Positions 1 to 8,555 are shown, counted from the stretch's first letter. The stretch: 64,000 nucleotides of DNA from Salirhabdus salicampi (GCF_024259515.1 NZ_JANBWE010000001.1:558001-622000), one strand, 5' to 3'. A program made the numbers and translations. Notes: generated from the letters alone by a model not told the origin.

Positions 1-33
1 TTGCGATAATCATTTGGTAACAAAAGTTATGTA

Positions 34-65
34 AACAAGTGGACCAAAAGGTTCACTTGTTTTTT
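34..65 (+). terminator. Intrinsic terminator of a gene upstream of the window
   Basis: A 12-bp stem (34-45 pairing with 50-61, one G-T wobble) with an AAAA loop is followed by a T-run. It presumably ends a plus-strand gene lying before the window. Confidence 0.75.
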
Positions 66-160
66 ATGATTTACTATAGAAAGTACTTATACAATCGGTA
101 TGTTGAGAATAAAAATGTATCATGGACAATGGTATTGTAATTCGATTGGTAGGTGAAGCA

Positions 161-1036
161 ATGCGAAATTATCTTTTATTCCTTCTTGTCGTTGGATTCG
201 TTTTTGTTACTGCTTGTTCCGATGATAAAAAAGCATCAATACTGGTAGAAAAAGAACCGATTCAGTTAACAGAGCAATATAGTGGAGATGTGGAAGGGTT
301 TGCTATTAAATATAAAAGTGGCCAATTAACAATTGCGGGATATATTCTTATGCCAAAGCAAATGAAGAAAGACGCTCCTGTTGTTGTGTTTAATCATGGG
401 GGGGTTCTTGATTCTGGAGCAATAACGAAAAGTATGCTTGAAAAGCTAGCCTATTGGCCCAGTGAAGGATACATATTGTTAGCTTCCCAATACCGAGGAG
501 TTGCCGGAAGTGAAGGAGAATTCTCGTTTGGGGACGGGGAAGTTACAGATGTGTTGAATTTACTAAAGGTTGTACCTGAAATCGAAGGTGCAGATGAAGA
601 TAATATATTTATGTATGGCTTATCTAGAGGTGGTATGGTTACATATCAGGCGATAAAACGAGGGGCAAATATTAAAGCAGCTGCATCAGTAGCAGGTATT
701 TCAGACTTAGTATCCGGTTACAATCAAGCCCCATCCTCTTTTAAATATTTTTTATATGAACGATTAGGCTTCTTAAAAGGAAATTTAGATTCCTACAAGG
801 CGAGGTCTGCCGTCTATTGGGCCGATAAAATTGATGTTCCAATGTTATTAATTCACGCGAAGCATGATCCAGTTATTCCAATTGACCAAACGAAACGGTT
901 AGCGAAAATGTTGGAAGCCGAACAAAAACAAGTAAAGTTAAGGATTTATGACAGTAAATACCATACATTGTCAGACCAAATCGATAATTACTTAGCCGAG
1001 GTGAAAACGTGGTTTGAACAATACGGGCAGTCATGA
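161..1036 (+). CDS. Alpha/beta hydrolase lipoprotein (prolyl oligopeptidase-like)
   Basis: Predicted secreted, lipid-anchored serine hydrolase of 291 aa. The N-terminus is a lipoprotein signal with lipobox VTAC (Cys19). The nucleophile elbow is GLSRGG (Ser155); Asp236 in HAKHDPVIP and His268 in KYHTL complete a plausible triad, and the NHGG segment near residue 78 resembles an oxyanion-hole motif. These features fit the dienelactone hydrolase/S9 peptidase-like superfamily; the substrate cannot be told from sequence. An in-frame ATG at 122 exists, but the ATG at 161 is preceded by an AGGTGAAG-type ribosome binding site and starts a clean signal peptide, so it is preferred. The gene stands alone and converges with the c-di-GMP pair on the other strand. 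It ends in TGA, showing that TGA is a stop in this genome. Confidence 0.85.
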   Translation: MRNYLLFLLVVGFVFVTACSDDKKASILVEKEPIQLTEQYSGDVEGFAIKYKSGQLTIAGYILMPKQMKKDAPVVVFNHGGVLDSGAITKSMLEKLAYWPSEGYILLASQYRGVAGSEGEFSFGDGEVTDVLNLLKVVPEIEGADEDNIFMYGLSRGGMVTYQAIKRGANIKAAASVAGISDLVSGYNQAPSSFKYFLYERLGFLKGNLDSYKARSAVYWADKIDVPMLLIHAKHDPVIPIDQTKRLAKMLEAEQKQVKLRIYDSKYHTLSDQIDNYLAEVKTWFEQYGQS

Positions 1037-1056
1037 TGTACACCTTTGACCTATAT

Positions 1057-2031
1057 TTACTCTAATTTTTGGGTATGATCGAACTCGTGTAAGTTATGAT
1101 TTACACGGTAGCAACTTTTATCTTCCATTTTACATGTTTTTTTTAACATAGTTGCATTATAAACGATATCTTCTTTACTCTTGAAGTTGTAAACTTCATT
1201 TGTCACAGTTGCAATTGATATTGTCGTAATAGGGACTCTTTCCATTTGTCCGAATCTATTTTCTGAGATTACGTAACGATTTTGTAGATCCCGCTCATTA
1301 TAATATTCACTCATAGCTTCGTCGAAATCTTTTATAATCAATTTGCATATATATTGATAATGGTGATGATATAGTATAATGATAAAATCGTCACCTCCAA
1401 TATGGCCTAAGAAAGATTTTCCTTGTATACGTCTTCTCAATATGTCCGCGGTCCGCTTAATTAATTCGTCTCCTTTCGTAAAACCATATCGGTCGTTATA
1501 CGTTTTAAAATGGTCTATATCTATATATAAAATACAATACTCCCGTTCATTAATAACTTCATTCAATTTATCGTTGATAACATTATTTCCGGGTAGTCCG
1601 GTGAGTGGGTTTGAAAACCTGGCAAAATTAACTTGAATTTCTGCAAACTTAATTAGAAGTTCTCGTATACTTACTATCCCATGAAATTGGCCGTTTTTTG
1701 TGATAACGACATGGTCATATAGATTTGTACTTATTCGGTTCATGGCAAGTTTACTAGCTTTCGTAATATTAGTGGAGTATTCGACAATTAATGGTTTGTC
1801 ATTCATAACTAAATGTATTGGACGTCCCATATAAATGTTGTATCCATATAATGTACCGATTTCTTGGTAAAAGTGAGATCGCATAACAATACCTACTGGT
1901 ACGTGGTTAAGTAACACGACAATGCCGTGTAATGTTTTGTGCTTTTTAAAAATTTTATCTACGTTACGACTTTTCGTGGTAGGTGAAACACAAGGAACAG
2001 TCTCAGCAATTTCTCCAATCATAATATCCAT
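1057..2031 (-). CDS. CBS-domain diguanylate cyclase (GGDEF)
   Basis: Predicted cytoplasmic diguanylate cyclase of 324 aa making c-di-GMP from two GTP. Residues about 1-130 form a CBS-domain pair (GIVV...PVGIV and VVITKNGQFHGIV segments), a usual nucleotide-sensing module. Residues about 140-310 are a GGDEF domain with the entry motif NPLTGLPGN, the metal-binding DIDHFKTYND segment and the active-site signature GGDDF (212-216), a conservative variant of GGDEF. No transmembrane segment is visible. It lies 22 bp downstream of the EAL gene on the same strand, with its own ATAGGAG ribosome binding site, so the two are probably co-transcribed. Related proteins often carry EAL, CBS and GGDEF in one chain; here the chain is split in two genes. 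Confidence 0.88.
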   Translation of the reverse strand: MDIMIGEIAETVPCVSPTTKSRNVDKIFKKHKTLHGIVVLLNHVPVGIVMRSHFYQEIGTLYGYNIYMGRPIHLVMNDKPLIVEYSTNITKASKLAMNRISTNLYDHVVITKNGQFHGIVSIRELLIKFAEIQVNFARFSNPLTGLPGNNVINDKLNEVINEREYCILYIDIDHFKTYNDRYGFTKGDELIKRTADILRRRIQGKSFLGHIGGDDFIIILYHHHYQYICKLIIKDFDEAMSEYYNERDLQNRYVISENRFGQMERVPITTISIATVTNEVYNFKSKEDIVYNATMLKKTCKMEDKSCYRVNHNLHEFDHTQKLE

Positions 2032-2053
2032 AAAGTAAACTCCTATCTAATAT

Positions 2054-2944
2054 CTAATTTGGCAGATAACTTGTGCTTCGCTTTTCAACAACATGTTTAG
2101 GGAATTTCCCTTCTGTTATTATGGAGCTTGGTTTACCTATAGCATAGCCTTGTCCCATATGAACACGATGTTGACGTAAATACATTAATTCCTCAAACCG
2201 TTCAATGCCTTCTGCAATAACAGTTGTATTTGATTGATTAGCAAAATCGATTAAAAGTTTTAACAGTTGTTGTTTTACCCTATCTTGGTCGATGCAACGA
2301 ATTAACGTTTTATCAAGTTTAATAAATTCCGGTTTTATATAAACTAGTGATTGAAGACTATTATAACCAGAACCAGCATCATCAATAGCAATTCGGAAAC
2401 CTTGGGAACGGTAGTTTGCTAACACTTTTGTGAAGTGATCGTAATCGGTTACCGCTGTTTTCTCTGTAAGTTCAAATACAATTTGATTAGGAGAAATATT
2501 AAATTTCTTTAATAAGTTTAATGTAGTTCCGCTTTTATAATTAGTGTGTGTTAGAACTTGGGGATGAACATTAATGAAAATTAATGATCTGTGATTTATG
2601 TGTCTTTTTTTGCAGGAATTAGAATACATTTCTAGGGATTTTTTTCTACATAATTGTTCAACTTGAAAAACTTGATTTGTTTGGCCAATATAATCAAAAA
2701 ACGACTCCGTGTTTGGGAAAGCATATGAAGATGGAGGGCGGTTTAAAATTTCATATCCAACATTTTGTCCGGTTTGTAAATTGATTACGGGCTGAAAAAA
2801 TGTATGTAACATCTCGTGTCGCAAAATCTTTTGTAATTCTGTAAATTTCTTATATTGGTTATAATCTTTACGTCGTGAATATTTTTTGTAGTTCAAATAA
2901 GAGGGGAAACTCCTAGTAAAGATGTGGTGAAAGACGTTTGTCAT
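2054..2944 (-). CDS. EAL-domain c-di-GMP phosphodiesterase
   Basis: Predicted soluble c-di-GMP-specific phosphodiesterase of 296 aa. The EAL domain covers about residues 40-280 and keeps the catalytic set: EIL in place of EAL (Glu65), Asn125 in FINVHP, Glu158 in FELTEK, the Asp pair 188-189 in IDDAGSGY, KLD (209-211), Glu245 in AEGIE, and the terminal GQGYAIGKP. It should therefore be active rather than a degenerate receptor. The basic, tyrosine-rich N-terminus (about 1-35) has no recognisable domain. First gene of a two-gene operon with the CBS-GGDEF cyclase, so opposing activities are co-expressed. Confidence 0.88.
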   Translation of the reverse strand: MTNVFHHIFTRSFPSYLNYKKYSRRKDYNQYKKFTELQKILRHEMLHTFFQPVINLQTGQNVGYEILNRPPSSYAFPNTESFFDYIGQTNQVFQVEQLCRKKSLEMYSNSCKKRHINHRSLIFINVHPQVLTHTNYKSGTTLNLLKKFNISPNQIVFELTEKTAVTDYDHFTKVLANYRSQGFRIAIDDAGSGYNSLQSLVYIKPEFIKLDKTLIRCIDQDRVKQQLLKLLIDFANQSNTTVIAEGIERFEELMYLRQHRVHMGQGYAIGKPSSIITEGKFPKHVVEKRSTSYLPN

Positions 2945-3057
2945 ATCCTATCCCTCTTTCATATAGTAGTGAAATTCAAGATATGAAAAATATAGCATAG
3001 AAATGTTAACGGAATTTTAATTTTATTTAAAGATAGAATAATAGGGGAATAACTAAA

Positions 3058-3098
3058 ACAACTCCTTAACGGTTATGATTCACCCGTTAAGGAGTTGT
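3058..3098 (-). terminator. Terminator overlapping the sirtuin stop codon
   Basis: A perfect 15-bp inverted repeat (3058-3072 and 3084-3098) with an 11-nt loop. On the minus strand the left arm is the last codons of the sirtuin gene and its TAA stop (3073-3075) sits in the loop. A short TTTTAGTTATT tract follows. Confidence 0.75.
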
Positions 3099-3813
3099 TT
3101 AGTATGGTCATTATTGGCTTTAATTCACCGAGTTTTACAATATCGAATAAACCATCTTTCGAAGTAGACTCTCGATTTATTAAAATAGATGGAATGTTTC
3201 TTATGACTCCTAACTCAGGTAACAAGTTAAACGGACCAACTAAAAGTGAAGTGCCTAAGACAAGGATTAAATTAGAATGATTAATCGCTGCTTCTGCTTT
3301 TTCATGTTCTTGTATCATGTCACCAAATAATATGACATCTGGCTTAAGGGGGATGTGACATCGTTCGCAATACGGGACCTCTTCTTTCATAATATAAGAT
3401 AATGGATAACGTTGACTACAATTAGGGCAGGAAGCAGTTGTTAATGTACCATGATACTCGATTACGTGTTTACTTCCTGCTTTTTTATGCAGGCCATCAA
3501 CATTTTGTGTGATAATTGTAACGTTTTTCCCGACATCCTCGAGTCTTTTTAAGTAGGAATGTGTAATGTTTGGTGTATATTCCTGAGCAAGTTTCATTTG
3601 AAAGATTTCCTTATACTTTCTCCAAAAGTCCATTGGGTGTTTAGAATAGTAATCAGTTGACATGTAATATTCTCGGGACTCCCCTGATGACCAGAGTCCA
3701 CCAGTAGATCTGAAGTCGGGTATACCACTATCAGTACTAACCCCTGCCCCAGTTAACACGGCGATGTTTTGCGAGTTGTTAATTTTATGTATGATTTCAT
3801 TTATTTTATCCAT
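3073..3813 (-). CDS. cobB: NAD-dependent protein deacylase, Sir2 family
   Basis: Sirtuin of 246 aa, the usual length for bacterial CobB/SrtN; removes acyl groups from lysine using NAD+. NAD-binding motifs GAGVSTDSGIPDFRS (22-36) and TQNVDGLH (102-109) are present, the catalytic His121 lies in EYHGTL, and the zinc site has two CxxC pairs (129/132 and 149/152). The GTSLLVGP motif near the C-terminus completes the Rossmann fold. No signal peptide, so cytoplasmic. Expressed apparently alone, with its own terminator overlapping the stop codon. The family assignment is firm; the symbol is by family only. Confidence 0.92.
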   Translation of the reverse strand: MDKINEIIHKINNSQNIAVLTGAGVSTDSGIPDFRSTGGLWSSGESREYYMSTDYYSKHPMDFWRKYKEIFQMKLAQEYTPNITHSYLKRLEDVGKNVTIITQNVDGLHKKAGSKHVIEYHGTLTTASCPNCSQRYPLSYIMKEEVPYCERCHIPLKPDVILFGDMIQEHEKAEAAINHSNLILVLGTSLLVGPFNLLPELGVIRNIPSILINRESTSKDGLFDIVKLGELKPIMTILNNSLTGES

Positions 3814-3838
3814 ATAACACGCTTCCCTTTCTAACTTT

Positions 3839-4507
3839 TTATATACTAAAATCTATAAACATGTATTCATCACGATGTTCAATCCACTCAATGTGATTTA
3901 ATGATGGGTCTGCCTTTAAGTGAAATTTGATCCTATTGTTTGATTCCCAATTTAAATGGACGATTTTATATTGGTAATTAAATATATCTATCGTTAATTT
4001 TGGATGTTTCAGGGGGATAATATCCATTTTTTTTAAATCGATGGCGATAACGTGGTGGCGAATTTTATCCTCTTTATTTAATCGTTTAAACTTAACTAAA
4101 AGAGTATTTTTATCTGGTGAAAAAGCATATTGGTCAAATTGGGTGAAATCAGCTGTAGGAACAGAAAGTTTCCTTTCCTTGTTATCTTGTATAACAATGT
4201 GTGAACAATAAGGAGCGTTACGTTTACACGCATACGAAAGCAGGTATATAGGCGGTCCATCGTAGTTTCGTTTTAATGATTTAATCCTAAGTTTTTGTAT
4301 TTCTTTTAGGGGCTCTTCTGCACTTGTTAAAAAGGTGTAAAGCATCGGAACATCTTGGGGCGTTACGTTTAACATTTGTCCATCTGCTGGTAAGGAGATG
4401 GAATTTGGCAACTGCTTTTCTTCCTCTTTTGTTGGTTGATTTACGTGTGTAGATTGAAAGCATCCTGTAAGGAAAATAAAGAGGGCAAACAACGAATAAA
4501 ACTTCAT
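3839..4507 (-). CDS. Putative lipoprotein of unknown function
   Basis: Small secreted lipoprotein of 222 aa. The signal peptide ends in the lipobox FLTGC (Cys about 16), followed by a polar linker rich in Q, K and E. The rest is a mixed alpha/beta domain with a region resembling beta-propeller or WD-like repeats (SPDKNTLLVKF), but no family is recognised. Start chosen at 4507 because an AAGGAGGA ribosome binding site stands 7 nt upstream; an ATG 18 nt earlier has none. It lies 25 bp downstream of the sirtuin start in the opposite reading order (both minus), and is transcribed before it, so the two may be co-transcribed. Confidence 0.7.
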   Translation of the reverse strand: MKFYSLFALFIFLTGCFQSTHVNQPTKEEEKQLPNSISLPADGQMLNVTPQDVPMLYTFLTSAEEPLKEIQKLRIKSLKRNYDGPPIYLLSYACKRNAPYCSHIVIQDNKERKLSVPTADFTQFDQYAFSPDKNTLLVKFKRLNKEDKIRHHVIAIDLKKMDIIPLKHPKLTIDIFNYQYKIVHLNWESNNRIKFHLKADPSLNHIEWIEHRDEYMFIDFSI

Positions 4508-4675
4508 ATTGTTCCTCCTTAACAAAGAGATTGGCGGTAAAAAATAGGTGTATTCTATTTATTATAGTTAAATGATAGCACTTGTGAAACATCATGCTTT
4601 TATAAATGTATGCAAAAGATGTGTTGAAAACTCCTATATTTGTTATGCTTATAACGTTGAAAGAGGGGTTACAAC

Positions 4676-5578
4676 ATGGGAAATTGGAAATATTCACTAT
4701 TTGTTTTAATGGGAGCAATATGTTTCGGAGTTTTATCAACTATAGTAAAACGAGCATATGCAGCCGGTTTCACCGTTAATGAAGTCATAGGTGCTCAATA
4801 TCTTTTTGGTTGGTTGCTTTTGCTTGTTGCGTTTCTCTTTTCTAGTAAAAAAACCTTAACGCTAAAACAAAGTTTAACTTTGCTTACAATTGGCTTTTCT
4901 ACAAGTTTAACAGGAATATTTTATGGAATCTCCTTAGAGTCAACACCTGCAGCTATAGCTATTGTTTTATTATTTCAGTTTACTTGGATTGGCATTATAA
5001 TTGAAGCTTTTGTAAAGAAGGAATTTCCGACGATAGATAAATGGTTAGCGACTGCCATCATTCTTATTGGTACTATTTTTGCTAGTGGTTTGATCGGACA
5101 GTTTAATTGGGAGCCTAACAGCCGTGGCATTACATTTGGTCTTCTGGCAGCTATAACATTCGCTCTCTTTATTTATGTGAGTGGACATGTTGGCGTAGGT
5201 CTACCTCAAGTACAAAGAAGCCTGCTTTTAATTACTGGAGGAATGCTGATGGTCATGTACGTATTATCACCAGCATTTTTATTTAACGGATCCATTCAAA
5301 CAGGTTTATGGAAATATGGTTTATTACTAGGTATAGTTGGCACGTTAATTCCTGTTATTTTATTTGGAATTGGCACTCCAAAAATCGGATCAGGAATAGC
5401 GACAATATTAGGTGCTGCAGAGTTACCGGCAGCCGTTTTAGCAGCTTCGTTTATTTTAAATGAACAAGTAACACCGTTTATGTGGTTAGGTGTATGTTTA
5501 ATCCTTGTTGGTATTGCCCTTCCACGTCTAATAAATCCTTACCGCCGAAAAGAGTTATACGTAAAAGGGTACGAGTAG
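4676..5578 (+). CDS. DMT-superfamily transporter, EamA family
   Basis: Integral membrane transporter of 300 aa with about ten hydrophobic segments arranged as two EamA repeats (about 8-140 and 150-290). The second repeat ends with the family pattern GAAELPAAVLAASFILNE, and a typical PxxA/G-rich helix. EamA proteins export or import small metabolites; the substrate is unknown. Divergent from the lipoprotein gene, with a GAAAGAGGGG ribosome binding site just upstream of ATG 4676. The C-terminus is short, basic and cytoplasmic. Confidence 0.85.
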   Translation: MGNWKYSLFVLMGAICFGVLSTIVKRAYAAGFTVNEVIGAQYLFGWLLLLVAFLFSSKKTLTLKQSLTLLTIGFSTSLTGIFYGISLESTPAAIAIVLLFQFTWIGIIIEAFVKKEFPTIDKWLATAIILIGTIFASGLIGQFNWEPNSRGITFGLLAAITFALFIYVSGHVGVGLPQVQRSLLLITGGMLMVMYVLSPAFLFNGSIQTGLWKYGLLLGIVGTLIPVILFGIGTPKIGSGIATILGAAELPAAVLAASFILNEQVTPFMWLGVCLILVGIALPRLINPYRRKELYVKGYE

Positions 5579-5668
5579 GGAAAATTGTCGAACACTAGAA
5601 AACTAGTCGTTGTACATTCCGGATGCTCGTGTAATAATTAGGTGAATACATAATAGGGGGTATTGTTG

Positions 5669-6454
5669 GTGGGGACAGTATTACGGATGATAGGGTTTAT
5701 AGGAGTAGTTTCTAGTGCATTAGGCTTCATTGGTTTTTGGATGGAGAGTATTAGTGTTTGGGATAATATAATCTTTTATATTTTAGCTGCTGTATTTCTG
5801 TTCAGTTCTATATTCTTTTTTATCGGTGGTCGAATCGAACAAAGGGAAATTTTAGCGGCAGTTCTACAAAACGTTCATCTTACTTCTCAAACAAATTATT
5901 CATTTGAGCCGAAGGAGGAGGAATCCCCCCTGCCTGGTGCAAATGAAAACTTTCATGAGGAACAACCGGAAATACAGAAAGAAAAATTAGACTATAAAGA
6001 CCGAAGCCAGGAAAATGTAAATTTAAATGTTAACCAAAAGGAATCAACAGATACTAGTGATCAATCACCATTTAAAAGGCCTGTTGAACAACAGATACAT
6101 CATTCACACAAGCTGGAGGAGACGTTAATAGGAAATGCGACTGAAGAGAGTGCACCGACTGTCGAAGAAACTGTATCTAGGTTCCAAAAACCAAATGTAA
6201 ATGGTACATCTTCAATTCACTCCCAACAGGAATCCCCGATAACAGCTCAAAACCCACATAAATGTGAATCATGTGGCACGGAAAATAGAAATCATGCGAA
6301 TTTTTGTGTAGGATGCGGTACAAACTTGCATGTAGAGCAACAACCAGTAAAAAATGACGCGAGCACCACCCCATGCAAACAGTGCGGACAATATAATATA
6401 AGCCGTTCTAACTTTTGTAAAGAGTGTGGATCATCTTTACATAGTGAGGTGTAA
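5669..6454 (+). CDS. Membrane protein with two C-terminal zinc ribbons
   Basis: Protein of about 261 aa. Two hydrophobic segments occupy about residues 5-27 and 32-55; a long polar, disordered linker rich in Q, E, N and S follows to about residue 200; then two treble-clef zinc ribbons of the CxxCG-x(8-9)-FCxxCG type (CESCG...FCVGCG and CKQCG...FCKECG) close the chain. Zinc-ribbon membrane proteins of this kind are usually scaffolds or regulators; no function can be assigned. A GTG at 5669 sits 8 nt after a GGGGG ribosome binding site and is preferred to the TTGs at 5663 and 5666. A strong terminator follows. Confidence 0.75.
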   Translation: MGTVLRMIGFIGVVSSALGFIGFWMESISVWDNIIFYILAAVFLFSSIFFFIGGRIEQREILAAVLQNVHLTSQTNYSFEPKEEESPLPGANENFHEEQPEIQKEKLDYKDRSQENVNLNVNQKESTDTSDQSPFKRPVEQQIHHSHKLEETLIGNATEESAPTVEETVSRFQKPNVNGTSSIHSQQESPITAQNPHKCESCGTENRNHANFCVGCGTNLHVEQQPVKNDASTTPCKQCGQYNISRSNFCKECGSSLHSEV

Positions 6455-6457
6455 TGG

Positions 6458-6493
6458 AAAAAGAGTTCTCATGAATTGAGAACTCTTTTTTTT
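6458..6493 (+). terminator. Intrinsic terminator
   Basis: Perfect stem AGAGTTCTCA / TGAGAACTCT with a 5-nt loop and a long T-run; ends the zinc-ribbon gene. Confidence 0.9.
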
Positions 6494-6545
6494 TCAAACG
6501 TAACACTTGCCCAAGTACTTATCCATATAATGAAAGAGAGGGAAG

Positions 6546-6761
6546 GTGAAGAAATTGCGATTGCTACTTATCCTTAATGGATTATTTTTAGTTATACTAT
6601 TTTGTGCTGCCATCTTTCATAGTCTTGGGTGGTTCGGGGATACACTTGTTGCTGTTATTGTCGTTCCGATTCTTATTTATTACGTAATTATCCAGGATTT
6701 GTTAAGGAAGCGAGTGTACAATCATCGTGTTCAAAAGGGAAATAAAGATAAACAAATTTAA
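6546..6761 (+). CDS. Small membrane protein, unknown
   Basis: Protein of 71 aa with two hydrophobic helices (about 5-27 and 32-52) and a basic C-terminal tail (RKRVYNHRVQKGNKDK), predicting an N-in/C-in hairpin in the membrane. No family recognised. Start uncertain: GTG at 6546 or TTG at 6555, the latter having AGGTG at a better spacing (6 nt). Separated from its neighbours by a terminator upstream and a long gene-poor stretch downstream. Confidence 0.55.
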   Translation: MKKLRLLLILNGLFLVILFCAAIFHSLGWFGDTLVAVIVVPILIYYVIIQDLLRKRVYNHRVQKGNKDKQI

Positions 6762-7237
6762 TAAACCGTTTTGGGTGCCGGTCTCACTGGGAGGAGCGTT
6801 CCAGCCATCATTACGAGTTCACGATAAAAAGCAGGGATAGACTATAATACTTGTGATGGTTTTCGTATTCAGTAATAACTGCTTTAATTGGCGAAATAGG
6901 TGAGTTCGGTAACCTCCTCATCTACCTCATTCGAATCCTTTGATGATTTATAGATAATGCCTTATCCAACCTAAATTAATGGACAGGCCATTGAGAAAAC
7001 TCTAAAGTAAAAATACGAGAGGAGGTTGTTTAAACTTACCATAAATACTCCTTTAAAACATGAATGAATATTATGGGATACTAATGTATTTTGCGTCAAG
7101 GTACCCCTTTTCTCCTAGTTAATTAATGAAAGGGAGAAGGTGGAACAATCTAGGGGGATAGGTGTAGTTTGTCTTATGAAGGAATCAGGGAAGCACCTCA
7201 TCTGAAAAGACGAACGATATGTAATTATTTATTGAAT
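6762..7237. other. Gene-poor region, possibly decayed coding sequence
   Basis: About 475 bp with no convincing gene. The part 6770-6960 is less AT-rich and contains short open stretches in several frames (for example one ending IGEIGEFGNLLIYLIRIL before a TGA at about 6938) that are broken by stops, as expected for a decayed gene. No insertion-sequence ends or RNA motif recognised. Confidence 0.3.
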
Positions 7238-7266
7238 TTGTTTAGTTTTGGTGTGGATATTATAAT
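7238..7266 (+). promoter_or_regulatory. Sigma-A-type promoter
   Basis: TTGTTT (7238-7243), 17-bp spacer, TATAAT (7261-7266). It would give a leader of about 235 nt ahead of the phn operon, containing a possible 13-codon leader ORF (7296-7337) with a TTAGGAG ribosome binding site. Confidence 0.55.
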
Positions 7267-7295
7267 GATAAATCCATAATTTAGGAGTTAAGATT

Positions 7296-7337
7296 ATGAA
7301 AAAAAGAATTTTTTTCGTTAAAACTGTTTCATTTTGA
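7296..7337 (+). CDS. Possible 13-aa leader peptide
   Basis: ATG at 7296 follows TTAGGAG by 8 nt and reads MKKRIFFVKTVSF before TGA. It sits between a promoter and the phn operon. No repeated regulatory codon is obvious, so this may be chance. Confidence 0.25.
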   Translation: MKKRIFFVKTVSF

Positions 7338-7385
7338 TAGAAATATGGTATTCTATACATTGTGAAAAAAGTTGTCGAAAATCGT

Positions 7386-7426
7386 TGTAAATGAGAAGTA
7401 AAATTTAAAGAAAATGTAAATGTTAC
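7386..7426 (+). promoter_or_regulatory. Possible PhoP-binding repeats
   Basis: TGTAAA at 7386-7391, AGTAAA at 7397-7402 (11-bp phase) and TGTAAATGTTAC at 7415-7426 resemble PhoP half-sites (TT[ACT]ACA or its complement) upstream of phnD. The third repeat is out of phase, so the call is weak. Confidence 0.25.
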
Positions 7427-7508
7427 ATAATAAGGCTAGACAACTTTCCTGATTTCACGCACTATTCAATTGTGTAACACTTTTTAAAAACAAGAGGGGG
7501 CAAAAGAA

Positions 7509-8462
7509 ATGAAGCGTATGAAATTTGGTGTGATGTTTGTATTTACTATCATGCTAGCAATGTTAACAGCATGTGGAAGTTCAGATGAAGGAAATGGTGG
7601 AGACGGTGCAGGGAACGGTGAAGAGTCAATCAATCCAGATAAACTCGTCATGGGATTTGTACCATCACAAGATGCTGAAAAAATTGCGGAAACTGCACAA
7701 CCACTTGCTGACAAGCTAGGAGATGTTTTAGGCAAAGAAGTTGAAGCTCAAACTATGACCAGCTATGCTTCATTAGTTGAGGCAATGGGAAATAACCAAG
7801 TACATATTGGTTTCTTGCCAGCGTTTGGGTATGTTTTAGCGAGTAGTAAATATGATGTTGACGTCATTTTAAAGTCTGAGCGTTTCGGCAGCACTTCTTA
7901 TGTTGCTCAATATGTTGTTCGTGCAGACTCCCCTGTGAATAGTTTAGATGACCTTGAAGAGCATGCAGGAGATATGATTTGGGCATTTGGTGACCCATCA
8001 TCTACTTCAGGCTATCTTTATCCTGCAGCACAGTTAATGGATAAGTTTGGTTTAGAAACAACGACTGAACTACAAAATGAATTTTTCAAAGGTGTTCAAA
8101 AAACAGGTGGTCATGACAATACAGCAATTGCTGTTTTAGAAGGACAGGCAGACATCGGGACAACATTTGATGATGTTCGTGCAACAATGACTGATGAATA
8201 TCCTAATATCGAAGAGGATTTAAAGATTATCGGTTATACTGATCAAATTCCAAATGACACTGTTACTGTACCAGGAGCTCTAGATGATGAGCTTACACAA
8301 GAAATTTTAGACGCATTCCTAAGCTTCAATGATGATGATGAAATGATTGAAATTATGAATGAGGTATACAACTGGGATGCAATTGTAGAAGCAGATGACA
8401 GTGATTATGATATCGTACGTATGACGTACAATAAACTAGGTGGAAACATTCCACTCGACTAA
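7509..8462 (+). CDS. phnD: Phosphate/phosphite/phosphonate ABC transporter, substrate-binding lipoprotein
   Basis: Extracytoplasmic binding lipoprotein of 317 aa. Signal peptide with lipobox LTAC (Cys22), then a Gly/Glu/Asp-rich linker. The mature part is a type 2 periplasmic-binding fold of the PhnD family: GFVPSQDAEK start, the LVEAMGNNQVHIGFLPAFGYV segment, and the hallmark DPSSTSGYLYP ligand-loop motif with serines and threonine that bind the oxyanion. The acidic surface (many D/E) is compatible with a salt- or alkali-tolerant host. First gene of a four-gene operon; a terminator-like hairpin after it would make the binding protein more abundant than the other components. Ligand could be phosphonate, phosphite or phosphate. 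Confidence 0.9.
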   Translation: MKRMKFGVMFVFTIMLAMLTACGSSDEGNGGDGAGNGEESINPDKLVMGFVPSQDAEKIAETAQPLADKLGDVLGKEVEAQTMTSYASLVEAMGNNQVHIGFLPAFGYVLASSKYDVDVILKSERFGSTSYVAQYVVRADSPVNSLDDLEEHAGDMIWAFGDPSSTSGYLYPAAQLMDKFGLETTTELQNEFFKGVQKTGGHDNTAIAVLEGQADIGTTFDDVRATMTDEYPNIEEDLKIIGYTDQIPNDTVTVPGALDDELTQEILDAFLSFNDDDEMIEIMNEVYNWDAIVEADDSDYDIVRMTYNKLGGNIPLD

Positions 8463-8498
8463 AAAGTTGTGCTAAAATGAATTGAATATGTAAACGTT

Positions 8499-8533
8499 AA
8501 TAGGGAGAAGCCTTAACTTCTCCCTATTTTTTA
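8499..8533 (+). terminator. Partial terminator between phnD and phnC
   Basis: Stem AATAGGGAGAAG / CTTCTCCCTATT with a six-base loop and a T-run. Being inside the operon, it probably lowers expression of phnC and the permeases relative to phnD. Confidence 0.8.
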
Positions 8534-8555
8534 AGGAAAGAAGGGGAGCCTATCT

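Noticed and set aside
4287-4739. Minus-strand 150-codon frame overlapping a lipoprotein gene and the DMT transporter start
   Set aside because: It covers the lipoprotein's coding region in another frame and the transporter's start, lacks a ribosome binding site and has no protein-like pattern.
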